Origin: Brugia malayi
Taxonomy: Eukaryota > Nematoda > Chromadorea > Rhabditida > Onchocercidae
Direction of reading: 5' to 3'
NCBI RefSeq assembly: GCF_000002995.4
Contig: NW_025062479.1
Location: 19,712,721 to 19,776,720, forward strand
Length of the DNA stretch: 64,000 nt
The translations under genes were made by a program, and so were the position numbers. Shown one piece after another: positions 1 through 13,330 of this stretch; the first letter of the stretch is position 1, and every line of letters begins with the position of its first letter. The notes below the pieces were generated by a model. The model ran no database searches. It was not told the origin of the DNA and was given only the letters and a program-made list of their open reading frames with translations.

Positions 1-1437
1 CTATAATTTGATATAATTCTTCAATGAATAAACTTAATTTCATTTAGCTTTCAATTTGAATTGCTATTTCAGTACTTTACTTCAAGTAATACTTTTGTGG
101 AAGTACTCAGTGAGCAGACACTATTATTTAACATTGATTTGCACAATAAATTAATTATCATCGATGTTTCATTCCATTATATTTAGACGAAACAATAACC
201 AATTGTTGTTTTTTTTAGTAAATAGTCTAACTAAATGCTGAAATCTAAACTTTAGATATCATATTTCACTAATCTTTAAATTATATTCAATAGTTCTATA
301 GCTAATGAATCGTTTCTGCTGCTATCATCATTATTATTAACTTTTAATCAAAAAAAAAAATGGCATTTCTGTTATCATAATGAATTTAAATGATTTAATG
401 ATCACAGTAAGGCCTTAATGACAATTTGACGACAGATTTCATCAAACTGCGACACAATGGACGAATTAATTGTTTGTTTCTCTCATTTTATATCACAAAA
501 ATAAATTTAACAATTTATCACTGGTAAAAGATAAAATTATATGAGTAATTTGAGTATTGAATAAGAAATGCATGAAGACTGAAATACTCGAAACTGTAGT
601 ATTAACAATAATAGTATGTAATAATGAAGTAAGCTTCATATATACTTTATATATAAAATTTATCTTACTTAATTTTAATATTATATTTAGTATTATAAAC
701 TGAATTGACTAATAAAAATGAAACAATTTTTTTTTTTTTGCAAAATCAATTAAAGAAGCCAACAAAAGAATAAGAAGTAATGCTGTAATTAAAAACCTAT
801 CATAAGGTTAATCGAAAATTTGTAATTAATATTTCAGGCAACCATCCAACAAAGATTAAGATGATATCACACTGGCGTTATTATTTATCCACTAGAATTG
901 TTTATCAATGAATATAAACTAATATTTCGAAAATATTACGTTTAACTTATTTATTTGCATTATATTAAAATCTGAGTCTGTCGAATTGATTAATTAAAAT
1001 TTTTTGATAAATTAGTGATCCAATGCAATGTAATTCAGTATTATATTGCTAAAAAATAATATTACCATTTAATAATTAAGATGACTTCAGTGATTTTAAT
1101 GTTAGATTGTCTTTTTTTTCAGAATTTCACCAAGCGGTTATTCCTCAAAAAAAGAAGTTTTAATGTAATTTTCTTTTTCGAATCAATAATTTGCAGCATT
1201 TTATTTCAATTTTCTTCTATAAATTTTGTTCTTACCAAAAAAAAGTAGAAAATAGAAAACAAATGAAAAAAGTGAGAAATATTATGATCTGATAAGTAAC
1301 GACTTTGCATAAGATGCATTCATTTCAAATTCAAATGGTTTGGATGCTCACAGTTGTTCATAGTTTATTTCATTTCTTTTTTTAATGTATCATTTAACTT
1401 TTTTCTTTTCTCTTTTATTTTACAATAAAAAAAAATC
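1..1437. other. AT-rich non-coding region
   Basis: I see no supported exon, RNA gene or mobile element here. The stretch is AT-rich with many A and T homopolymer runs. Because the adjacent gene is on the minus strand and stops at 1438, its 3' untranslated region must lie at the right end of this block. Confidence 0.5.
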
Positions 1438-2881
1438 TCAACAGAAATATGGTACCACTGGAAAAGGCATGAATCGCTTATGTCTGTGACGACGATTCTG
1501 ATCATTTATGTGGCGCTTGTCTCTTGACATCATATTCCATGGAAATTCCGTATGTGATGGATTTCGTACATCCCATGGAAAACTCTGCAATTATTGACTA
1601 TTAGTATTAAATTAAAAAAAAAGTTATGATACAGAAATGAAAACACACAAAAAAAGATTTTTTTCAAATTGTATATTTTATTTATGCTAACATTTAGCAC
1701 TCAACAAATGAATTACTTTATTCGTTTTATTACACTAAGTTTAATCTTTTACTTTCTATTATTCTGTTTACAAAATTATAAGATAAAAAATCGCCTTACT
1801 TAAAATAAGTCTTTTAAATAATAATTTTTATCTCTAAAGGTATTACCATACATTTAATCTTTGATTAATAATGCTATATTTATTCAGAAATGGTAATATT
1901 TTAGTCAAATTCATATTTCAAAATAGCCAATTTTCCTTTCTAAATTATCATTTAAATAGATTAAAACTTCATACAAGTCAAAAGATCAAAAGTCAAATGA
2001 GTTTATTATAACTCGAAAATGATTGCAATAAAATTAAGTTGGTTGAATAGTTTAACTGCAAGAAGTTAGCATTGTTGTTAATCAAAAATTATTTACAGAA
2101 ATATTTCAATATTTCTGTAACAAAATTTAATGTAACAGAAAGTTATTATTAGCTCTGTAATAAGCTAATTTTTACTATTTTATTTTTTTCTACTTTAAAA
2201 CTGAAATTTTTAAATTATAAAGCTCAAATGAAATTAAAAAATAAGAAACTAACACGCTGTATACTATCTTGAAGATCTACACTCCAGCGATTTACTTCTT
2301 GATTATAGATTTCCAATTTTCGATAATCCATTGGTGTCATATCACGTAAATACACGCCATTTTTGTAGATTTTTCCATTCTAGACATTGCTTTTCTTTTT
2401 TAATGTTTTTTTTTTTTTTTGTTTACAAACTATAAATAAATAAAATATTTTTCACCTAATTTAGTTATTTATATGCTAAAAATTTTTATATTAATATTTT
2501 AGAAAATTTCGAGTGCAAATTATTTTTAACAAAGAATTAAAAAAAGGAGAAAAAAAAAAATGAAGAAACTGAAAAAAAGAAAAGAGAAAAAAGCAGTCCC
2601 TTATTGTTTGTACTTTATTAATTAATGATTTCATAAAAATTTTTTTATTGTTTTGTCTGCTATCAGCAAAAATAGCAATCACTGAGCAAAATTGCTTAAT
2701 TAAAAATGAAAGAATGAAGAGGAAAATTACAATAACATAGCATCCGTTACCACCAGAAACAAATAGGCCATTGGCATCATAGCAAACATTGTTGACACAG
2801 ATGACATTATTGTTGAAACTATTGATAACTGTATGTTGTACTTGTGATTTAACCAATGTAACAAGTAGCAGCAGATAGAAA
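1438..2881 (-). CDS. Pepsin-inhibitor-3-like small secreted protein (5' end incomplete)
   Basis: Three exons fit on the minus strand: 2881-2737, 2379-2254 and 1584-1438 (TGA at 1440-1438), with agreeing phases. The first visible exon opens with a hydrophobic stretch (FYLLLLVTLVKS), most likely the end of a signal peptide; the initiator Met would be in an upstream exon I could not identify. Joined exons 1-2 give GCYNGKIYKNGVYLRDMTP followed by MDYRKLE. This resembles the conserved core of nematode pepsin inhibitor-3 (GC, then a tyrosine-rich strand, then a YVRDLT-like turn and an acidic/basic helix). Known members (Ascaris PI-3, filarial Bm33/Ov33) are secreted aspartic protease inhibitors with two such domains; only one is seen here, so the protein is short (about 138 residues visible). 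The C-terminal exon is unusually basic (clustered R, K and H) and ends PFPVVPYFC. Family assignment is by motif only and inhibitory activity is not demonstrated. Confidence 0.6.
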
Positions 2882-5691
2882 CTGAAAATTTACGAAATTA
2901 TAGGCATTTGAATATTGTTAAATAAAATTATTAATTAAACATCAAATAGTTATTAATGATGATACTTTTTTTTTTTCAAAATAACTGTCATTTTCATATA
3001 CATTATTAATTTAAATTTCGGTTTTTTTTTTCCTCGCACTTTTTTTTTTGGCTTTTTTGTTTTTTTCATGTAAATAAATTCAATGGGCTATTGCTATTAG
3101 ATGCAAAATCTAAAATCTAAAATTAAGAAAAGAAATTTAAAAAAAATTGAATTTGTTCAATTTGTTCAAATGTTCGACCTACTATTAATGAATAGCAAAA
3201 GGAACAAAAACACAGAGAAAAAAGAGAAGAAACTAACAGCATCTTCCTGCTGTGACATATAATAAGTCGAAATAATAATGAAACTCGAAGAGTTATTTAG
3301 TTGACTGAAAAAAAAAAAAAACGAATGAATTTTTTTTTTTAAAAAAAAAAAAAAAAAGAGAATTAAACAAATGAAATATGTATGAATTAGGGATGAAAGA
3401 AGAATTGAAAAGTGTAATAAAAATGTTGTATCAAAGTGAATAAAGTGCAAAAATTTCAAAATAATTATTTAGAGAATTGATTTTTACAAAGTTTTAAGGA
3501 AGCAAAAAAAAAACAGTCAATTTTGTCCTTAGCAAAATATTTCGCGGATGACAGAAATTGATGCTTCAATGAAAAGAAGAAAAAAACTTTGCCTTCTAAA
3601 AGTTCTATCTGTGCAGCGATAAAGTTGAATCGGTTTCAGAAATCAACCATTTCAATCAGATTTGATGGTAATATTTAAAAGCAGAAAAAAAACTTTTTTG
3701 TTTTTGTTTTTTTTTGATAAATTTAAAATTGACAAAAGAAATGAATAAATATTGATTTTTTGCAATTTTTTTGTTGCCATATAATGAAGTTGTCAGTTTT
3801 AAAAATGTAATTCAAATTGAGACCGTAGTTAAAAGTAAATTTATCAAAAAATATTTATATGACATCTCGAACATAAAGAAAATCAGCTTTTATATTCAGA
3901 TTGTTATCATAAACGACATTTGTACAGAATATATTGTTGTATCAGTAATAAGACTGAAGAAAAGTTAAAATGACGTGGTCAGTCATTTATTGTAAACTAT
4001 ATTATTCATAATTTAGCTTTAAAAAATGAATATTGTCTTTAATTAAGTTTTCAAAATATAATTATGTAATTATTTTTTCATTACTGTGCTGTTATTTATA
4101 TTTTGTTTTAAGAAGTACTTTTATCCTTCTGATTGATAACAAAATTTGAAATTCCATTGTTATTCTGATTTGTTATCTTTTCTTGCTTCATCTTCACAAA
4201 CATTTCATGAAATAATATTTACAAAATATTAGCTGTAAATATCTATGCATTTAACAGAAAAAAAAAGAAAAGGATTCGAAGAAAAATGCAATCGCCAGAT
4301 AATGACATAAATATATTTAATTACGAAATGAAATGCAACAATTATAATGCATTTATAAAATTTATTTTGTATCTCTTATCACTGCAAAACTGTTTAGAAT
4401 TGTTTGCAAAAAAAAAAAAAAAGGAAGGATAGGTGTTTCATTGAAATGGTGACGAAACTAATAGGAACTTGTTTTCAGATTTTTTATGAAATCAGGAAAA
4501 AAATTAACAGTTAATTTTTTTCTTGCTTCATTTTTCTCTTCACAAACATTCCATGAAATATTTACAAATTATTGAATATGAATAACATCTATGCATATTT
4601 TTATACATTATATGAGCAATTAGTTTGAAACATTGCAAAAATGAAGCTACCAATTGTTCACAAATAAAATTAAATCTTTACATAATAAACGGTTAGTCTT
4701 ATTTCCAGATAAAAAAAAAAAAACAAATTTTTATCCTTTCATTTTATTTTTTCTATTATTTGAGTTAAACTATCAAAGACTTTAAAAAATTTTTTAACTG
4801 AAGTAAAAGTAAGCTAATCAATAAAACATTACAATTGTTTAATTTTGTTACTTAAAAAGGTATAAAAAAGCAAAGAGTTAGAGTTGAAAAAGGGACAACA
4901 ATCAATTTTATCAATACAACAACACTTAACGGTAATAGAAAATAATTGAAAATGTAGAATTACTATTATTTTCTATAAAGTGAATTAACACAAAATGAAT
5001 AGCAAAAAATTTTATCATTCGATAAAAATATTTTATAAAAATAACAGTTACTATCATTTCTTTTTTTTTTTTTGTACAAATCATTGCGTTATTTACATGT
5101 TATTTTATTTCAAAGAATTCATATTTAAAAAAAAATTGTGTTTAGTGATAAAATTTATTATATCTTTGCTTATATCGCTATTATTATTTTCACCATAATT
5201 ATCATCACTACCATTATTATGAATTAGAGATTTTAAAAATAACTGAAAGAAAAATTGTTTTTTATAAATTAATTTTAAAAAAAAAATTAAATTAATAATA
5301 TGAAAAGTTTCCTAATATTAGAAAGAGAAAGAAGAACGAAATCAATGACATAGTAAATATATTGGAACATACTTTCTTATCTTATTACTTGAGAAATAAA
5401 AGAAAATACGGAATTGAATTTAAAAAACAGTTTCAATGATAATTGTATAATTTGTTGCCTTGCTAATTATTAATTTTCTTTTTTTTTTTTTTTATTTCAA
5501 TAGAATATTTCAGTAAATTATACATCAGAAATATGTAAACTTTCGAAAGATTTCAAATTTAACAATTTAAAAAAATAGGAAGTTACTCTTTTTACAAACT
5601 TTTTCATTCAAAAAAAAGAAATGGAAAAAATTGAAGGAAAAATTAATATAATACATTGAACAAACATTAAAATCAAAATAATTATAACCAG
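2882..5691. other. AT-rich intergenic region
   Basis: About 2.8 kb lies between the pepsin-inhibitor-like gene and the 3' end of the first SLC19 gene. It probably contains the missing first exon of the former near its left edge, but I cannot pick it out. Open frames here are Phe/Lys/Ile-rich readings of homopolymer runs, and I regard them as chance. Confidence 0.5.
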
Positions 5692-8600
5692 TTATGTTAG
5701 AGTATCTTTTTCAGGACATTGATTTGTGGGAGTGAATTCGGTAACAAAAATTTCGCCAATCATTTTCTGTATTAACATAAAAATGAAAATTACTGATACA
5801 ACACCAAAATAGCAACCATAAATAAAAAACTGAAACATTTTGTAGTCAAAAATCTCAAAATAAAAAAAATAATTTAAATTTTTGAAAATACCTGATAAGA
5901 AAATAATATACCGACTTTTTATCATTGCACAACAATACTGTTTTTTTTCTTTGAAAAGTTTAATTATTGCAAATTAATAAGTGAATAGAAATGCTTCAAC
6001 AAATTTTATGTATCATATTGAAAATTTCGCAACAAAATTGAAATTAAAAATTTTGTACATAAGAATTTTTAATGTTTTGTTATTAATTTTTTTTTGCAGT
6101 TTTAAATAAATGATAATTTTTAAAATTAAAGTCTTTTTTCAAAAGAAAATTTTATAGAACTAATATATTTTGTCAAATAATTTTATAATTTCACATGATA
6201 AGCTAATAAACTTTTTAATTAAAACTTCCCACACTTTTTAATCAAAATTTATTCATTGAACATTTAATTGGAATAAAAATAAAAAAATGAAACAAAAGAA
6301 GAATGAAATGAAATACTGTATATCGGAAATTCAATTCACCGATAATTTTACATCATAAAATTAAAAAATGGAGACCTGTGTGCGTATATCAAGTGCTAGG
6401 CCATGTTTATCAACAACAATTAGAGTTAGTATTGTTTGAAGAAGAAGTGCAACAAAAGTACTGGAACCAAATACTAAGCCATAAGTTGCCGTTGTCAATT
6501 CTGTAGCAATTATCGTGCTGAAATGGAATTTATTTCATTCATACAATTTGTTTTGTTAGAATTAAATAATTTATTCACAATTTAATTTGTCCTTTTTACA
6601 TTTCAAATATGAAGTTTAGAAAGAAAAACAAAAAGATATTTGAAAAAAAAAAATGAAGTTCTTTTCAAACAAGTTCTTAAGAAAATATTTGAAATTATTT
6701 GTTGTAACAAACGACAGCTTCAGAATATTGTATATATACGAAATTAGATTTTTTTAAATGAATTGAAACTTTTTGGGCTTATGATAAAAATACTGCTTTA
6801 TCAGTTAACATTTGAATGTTCAGCAATAATTATTAAACGAAAAAATGAAAAAGTGCAGAACCATTTGTTCAAATTACTCTAATATTTACAAAGCGCATTT
6901 GTCTTACCTTGCTGCAGTCATAAGTAATTGATAAATGATAGCAAGAGCGATGTAAAAGATATAAGCAATGAAAGCACTGGTAGTTTGAGACATTACAATT
7001 AATAATATGGCGATAATCATTGAATTAATCCATATTACCAATTCACCACATTTTACCCAATCAATTTTCAAGTATTGAACGAAGAAACAAACAATTGCCC
7101 CTGTTTTTTAATTAAAATATTAATTGCTATTTCATTTAGTTAAGTTAAAATTTAAAAAATTCAGTTCAAATTATTTCATTATATTAGCTGAGAAAATTTA
7201 TGCTGAAATAGAAAATTTATGCATAATATTGTACTAAAATTTAAATTAGAAATCTTAACACCACTACTGATAAGATGCAATATTATTGCTTAGAATTTAA
7301 CATGTGCTTTTACAGTTTTTTATATTTTCCAATACATGGAGTAGATGATCAGTAAATGATCGTTAATTCTGTAATAATATTAGACATTTTAACATTTCTG
7401 TCATAAATCAAAAAAGTTTACTTTAAACTATTTTATTTCATATCTCATATGCTATATTTTCATTTTCTGAATCACTAAAAGTATAGGAAATTTATGATTG
7501 TATATGATTGAAATAATTGATAAAGCAAATCATTCATTCTATATACATACCAATCAAAGTAGCTGTACACTCCGTAATACCATTATATGCTTCATCATCT
7601 TGTTGTAATAAAGCCCATAAATTTTGCACATAATTTTGAACCTCAAAAAAATAAACATTTAGAAAAAAAATTTTTTTCTAATACAAACAAAAAATGCTAA
7701 ACAAAATTTTAGATTAAACAATTCTAATCATGAACTTAAATTTTTAACTTTTTTCTTTCAATAAATTATCGAAATATTTATAAGAAATCATAAAAATGTT
7801 TTATAAGTTTATGAATTAAAAAAAAAAAAAAAAGAACTAATGCGAATAATTATTGCGAATGTTCTTCTTCTTATTATTATTACCATTGGTAGACAATTGA
7901 TGTTGTCATCAATAATTTGTGATTGATTATTTCATATATTTATGGAATGATTGGTTAAACCGCTCATTCTTGACCTATTTAATATCAAAATCGAACATTA
8001 GCTTCAAAAGAAATTTATATGTCCAAGTTGTAATAATTTTTTTTTTTTTTTTTTTTAAAAAGTTATAAAGAAATACCATACTTGAAAGCTTCCACAACTA
8101 CCCAATGACCACCAAATGCACCATTTTAATACTGTTCTTTTACTCTTGAAAATCATTAAATGTTTCCAAACATTTTGAAGATAAGTCTTCATTCCAGGGC
8201 CAACTGTTGATGGTATTGCATTTAGTGATACCCTGTGCTATATCCAAATTTACGTTGATAAAAAAATAATCGATGACTTAAAAATCACTAATTAATTAAC
8301 TATTATGAAATAGAATATACTGAATTAAGGTGTATTAGTGGAGCAATCAAGAATAAACAATGGCACTGAAAAAAAAAAAAATGATACGTATTTTAAACTG
8401 TTAACCTTTCATCGTCATTTATTTCGACTGTTTGATCGCAATTTTCCACTTCTCTTAAATTTTTATTCTTGATCATATTGGATGATATTGATGGAAGTAT
8501 GCATGCCATTAATAAGGTAATACAACCGAAACCAAATGAAATCTAATAAACCGAAATTGCTTTTAATAAATAAAAAGACGAAAACAAATTTGTTTAAAAA

Positions 8601-10382
8601 AAAGTAAAAATAACTTTTTTGGAAGTTGTGAAAAAAAAAGTTTGACAATTATTTTCGTCACTAAAAAAAAAAATGAGCCATTATGAGCTAATTGGTTGAA
8701 AGTTAATAATTATTTCAGGTAATATCTAAATAATAATTGATGCATTTCTAAATCAAACAATATTAAGTGCAATCGATTGAGTATTTTATGGAACATTCTA
8801 ATTTACTTATTAATTTATATACAAATTTTACTCACTTTTATTGTTATAATTTTATTTTATTGTACGTTTGCTTAATCAAAAATAAATAAATAAATTATTT
8901 ACTTAACAATCAACTGAATTTATTTCAAATCAATTTGTTTATTAAATCGATTTATTTTTTTAAATTTCATTTGTCAAATTAATATGATGAGAACTATTTT
9001 AGAAAATGAGTTTATTAAAATATTTACTTGCCTCATGTAGTTGTAAATATGATACAAGATGGGTTGAAATAAGCAGCTGACCGGATCCGTAAGCTAGAAA
9101 TTTGCCAAACAGTGTAGCTGCTCTAACGTATGAAGTGATACGTTTGAAATGCTTTTGATCAATAACTGCATACATATAAGAAACATAAGCGATATCAGAT
9201 GCTGTTGACAATCCTAATAATTAAATCCATTAAGTAATATGCATCAATCAATTTTAATCAATAATTTAACCTAATTTTTAACATTTTATTCTTTCATATG
9301 CTAATTCAATCGTTTTATTTCTTTTTTTTTTTAAAAATAATATTCAAAAAAAAATTTTTTTAGGACAGTTATTATATACAAACCGAAAGTTATTTCCATT
9401 AATTGCATTTGCCATACTTTATTGCCCCAAAGAATGATTGCATGAGAAGCGCAATATGACATCGCTTCAAGGACAACAATTGGCTTATGTCGCAATGCAT
9501 CAGTAAGAAAAAATATGGGTATCTGAAAAGTAACATTAATTTAAAGTATGGGTTAATTAAAGGTTAACCTATTTTTTCCATTTAAAGCAATTATTTGAAA
9601 ATAATTTTTAATAGCTAAGGTAAAAAAAAAAAAAAAAAAAAGGAGGAAAAAATGAATGAAAAGGAAGGATTTGATTGTGATATTATGTATGATTTTTGAA
9701 GGAATGATTATTTAAATAAGAACAGGTAAAAATAATTAAATATGAAATTATTTAAATCAGTGAAAATAAAGAAATAAATAAAAATTATTGTAGTATTATG
9801 GTTGTTTATCTAATTTATAAAATTCAGTCAATTTTTATTCTCCATATTTTTCATATATTGAAAAAAAGGAAAATATTTTATCACTGTTAGTTTTGAACAA
9901 ATCACTTCTTTCTTTTAATCATTATTTAACAAAAATAATATTATAATAGAATTTACTTTTAAATTCAGTAATATAAGTAATATAATTTAAAAAAAAAAAA
10001 AAAAAACGAATCATTTCAATTATAATTATTGCTTTCCCACTTAATCTCACTTATATTTCTTGCATAATTTTGCTATTTCTAATTTTTACCACTCATTTTA
10101 AATTGATTTTAATTCTGTTCTATCTCAAACCAATTAATTAATTAATTAGTACTAACAAGAAGAAAACTAATATTTGTTACAATGAATTAATTATTGAAAA
10201 GAACTTACCAATGCAACCAAATATGAATAAGTCCATAACGGATATATTTGACTGTACAATTGAACATCGGTAAAATTTTTATAGGATGAAACGAGGAACG
10301 GTGTTAAAAATGGAGTTGCAGGACGAAATTTTTTGACCATTCCAAATAAACAAATAAAATATGCTAAATGTTTCCAATACAT
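5692..10382 (-). CDS. SLC19-family vitamin transporter, copy A (reduced folate/thiamine carrier)
   Basis: This is a multi-pass plasma-membrane carrier of the reduced folate/thiamine transporter family. Nine minus-strand exons join in phase: 10382-10209, 9522-9384, 9213-9032, 8542-8406, 8232-8082, 7641-7551, 7100-6908, 6517-6376, 5829-5692, giving 448 residues, a usual family length. Exon 1 carries the family signature FRPATPFLTPFL followed by NFT and YPLWTYSYLVAL; exon 3 has the conserved YVRAATLFGKF segment; later exons encode hydrophobic helices (for example AILLIVMSQTT and YGLVFGSSTFVALLLQ). The start is the ATG at 10382, shortly before the signature. Intron 3 uses a GC donor (GAG|GCAAGT). 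Reading through it gives only a few residues before a stop, whereas the join restores the frame seen in the neighbouring paralogue. The central cytoplasmic loop is short. Substrate (folate, thiamine or other) cannot be decided from sequence. Confidence 0.85.
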
Positions 10383-13330
10383 TTCCACTGATCATATATT
10401 ATCTATAATTAACATTTTTTTTTTCCATTTTTAATTTCTTCTAATTTTTTCGTTAAAAATTTGACCAAATTTTATTTTTTACTTTTGTTATTTCTTTCAT
10501 AAATACACGCACATACACCCATATATAAACAAATATAGACAAATACAATTTTAAAAAATTGAGCGCAAATGGTACAAAGTAAAAATGATCAGGGATTGGT
10601 AGAGAGGAACATGATGAGAACAGGAAAATATTAAATGGTGATGATGAGTGTTTTATTGGTTGTGTAAATGAAAAGGCGCAAAATGTTTTTTTTTTTGTTA
10701 AAATTCAAACGTTCGCTCATTTCCATCTTTCTATCCTATTCTAGCACACTTTTTACACTTTCAATAGTGACAGGTGTCTAAAATAAAAATTAAATAAATT
10801 ACTTTTTCGTTTCTTTTCTTTTATTAAACAATGCTACTAATCGTTTCATTACATAATTTTACACAAATAATTGGTTCATTTCATGATATTTCTTTCTTTT
10901 TTAACGAGAAAAAAATTATTTTTTAATTCAGTTTTTTTTTTCTTATTTTTTTAGGTATTTAATCCTTTAATTATATATATATATATAAGATATTTATGAA
11001 GTGACAGGATAAATAAATCTTAGAAAAGTTTTGAAATGAGAAATTTAATTAAGTATTGGTTACAACATATAGAGAAGTGCAAAATGATACTAATATTAAG
11101 GAAAATTTTGAAATTAGAATAAATTGTTTTGTTAATTGCTTTATTAATTAACTTATTAACTTATATACATATGTAAAGTTAGTTCATGAAATGAACGGGA
11201 AAATTTAAATATCATTGGAATAAATGTATCAGTGAAATGAAATTGCAGTTGTCATTAAAAAAGGATAATGCTGACAAACGAGTTCTTTTCTTTTTCCTTT
11301 TTTTTTTTTTGCTAACAAATTTTAAACTGTCATCTTTTGGCGCACAATTTATCACTTTTTTTTTCATTTTTTAAACAGTAAAAAAAAGGATAATAAATTT
11401 AGTGATAAAATAGCAGCATAAAAATAGTGCAAAGTCCTACTTTAGCTAAATGTTTGATAATAAATTATAAATTGTTAGTTTTAAAATTAAAACAAAAAAA
11501 AAAAGGAAACATTTCATTTCACCAAAAATTAGATATTTCATATCAAATGAATTACCATTAGTTGTTCATAGATCTTTATAATATCAAAACATGCAATTGC
11601 AATAATAGCATTGCTTCTTTTAAATTAGTGAAAGTTTTCAGGGAAACATAAATGACAGAAAATTTTTATGAATTTTCATTTTTTTAAAATTTGTTGAGCT
11701 ATCTGCTTTTGCATGCGTCTGCATTTGTGTACTGTACACAGCATCTCGATATGTAGTAACATTTGGGTGAACGAATGATATGAAAAATAAAAAATTCAGC
11801 TGAACTAAATCAAACTAAACCAAATATTACATCAAACGACTGCTCAAACTATTCAATTTATACATACTAAATATATATATCGTTTTGATTTTAATATAAA
11901 ATAAAAATTTTTTATATCAAAAATTAATTGTATGCAAAATTTCATGCAACGTATTGGTATACATTAAAATTGTTTAGTATTTTCTATCAATGAAATAATA
12001 TAATTTTTTTTTTTTCTGATAAGATTTATTCATCCTTTTTTTGATAAAGAAATTGATGAGAAAAAAGAGAAAAAAATTATAAGTTTTATATATTTGATAT
12101 CACACAATAGAAATATCATAACAGTAATAATTATTATTAGTATCATTCCTTATGAAAAAAATTAGCCATAGTTATTTATATAGTAATTTATTAAAAGTTA
12201 CTTTTTGTTTTCTATTGATTGAAGAATTTGTCCTATGAAATTTCTGTATCACTAAAGAGGTAACACAAAAATTAAAAAAAAAAAAAGTTTTTCCTCTTTC
12301 CAATTTTTTTCCAGTTTAATTTTTTTGTCTTATACTTTTTTCCTTCTTTTTTTTTAATATGATTGAATACATTTTCTTCGTTGTGGCATTATCATTTCAA
12401 AAATTTTGTTTCTCCCAAGTTTAATGTAAAAAAAAGAAGGAATGAGGAAAAAAGCATCAATAATATTTTTTAATCATTTATGTTTTTGCAAAACAAAAAA
12501 TAACAAAAAACAAAAAAAAAAAAAAACAGGGAACAATATGTATTAAATTACAAATAAAATTAAATTTAGCAAATTTGAATTGTTTTGTAACTTTAAATTG
12601 AGAAAAACTTGCTTATCTTTTTCTGTTGTTTTCATTAACTCAGTTTTTTTTTTTTTTTGGAACAAAAATTTATTCAAATTTATTGCAAAGAATTCCTTAA
12701 TTAATTTGTTCTTTTTTTTCTAATCTTATCAATTTATCTGTTTTAATTTCAAATAGTGTCTTTTGCAGCTTGCGAAATGAAAAGTATAATCTAAAACTTT
12801 AACGTGCAGTTGTGCTTCGCCGCTGCTGCTCAAATGATAATATATTTCGGGCATTTTTTCGGGCAAAAAAAAAAAAAAATGCGAAAAGAAGGAAATAAGG
12901 AACAATCATTTGCAAAGTTTCATTTTGCAAATAAATTACATTAATATATCGCATTTTAAAATTTGAAATATATACAATTCATATTATTTGACAACAAAAT
13001 TAAATTTATACTATTTAAAAAAGAATGTTCCATCACATTTTATAACTGAATTGCAATTATAACTTAATTGTTTTTTCTTTTTTTTTCCTTGAATACAATG
13101 GCTAAAATAATTTGAGATAGCAATTTATTATTACTTTATTTCTGATATCGTAATAATCATATGTGACAAATTATTATATTAAAATTCAATTTGTTAAAAA
13201 AAAATGACAGTAATAAAAACAAAGAACAATAACAATGATAGAAATATTGATGTAATAAAATAATTAATAAAAGCAGCATGAAGTATTGAAAATAAAGTGA
13301 AGTAATTCCATAATAATGTTGTGACAGTAT
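10383..13330. other. Intergenic region between the tandem SLC19 genes
   Basis: About 2.9 kb of AT-rich sequence with frequent homopolymer runs and a short (AT)n stretch near 10974-10986. It must hold the 5' flank of copy A and the 3' flank of copy B. I see no exon or recognisable regulatory motif. Confidence 0.5.

Noticed and set aside
2500..2736. Extension of the pepsin-inhibitor-like first exon beyond 2737
   Set aside because: The reading frame continues but becomes Phe/Ile/Lys-rich; the GTTATT donor after TGC TAT joins in phase to the PI-3-like core, so the extension is intron.
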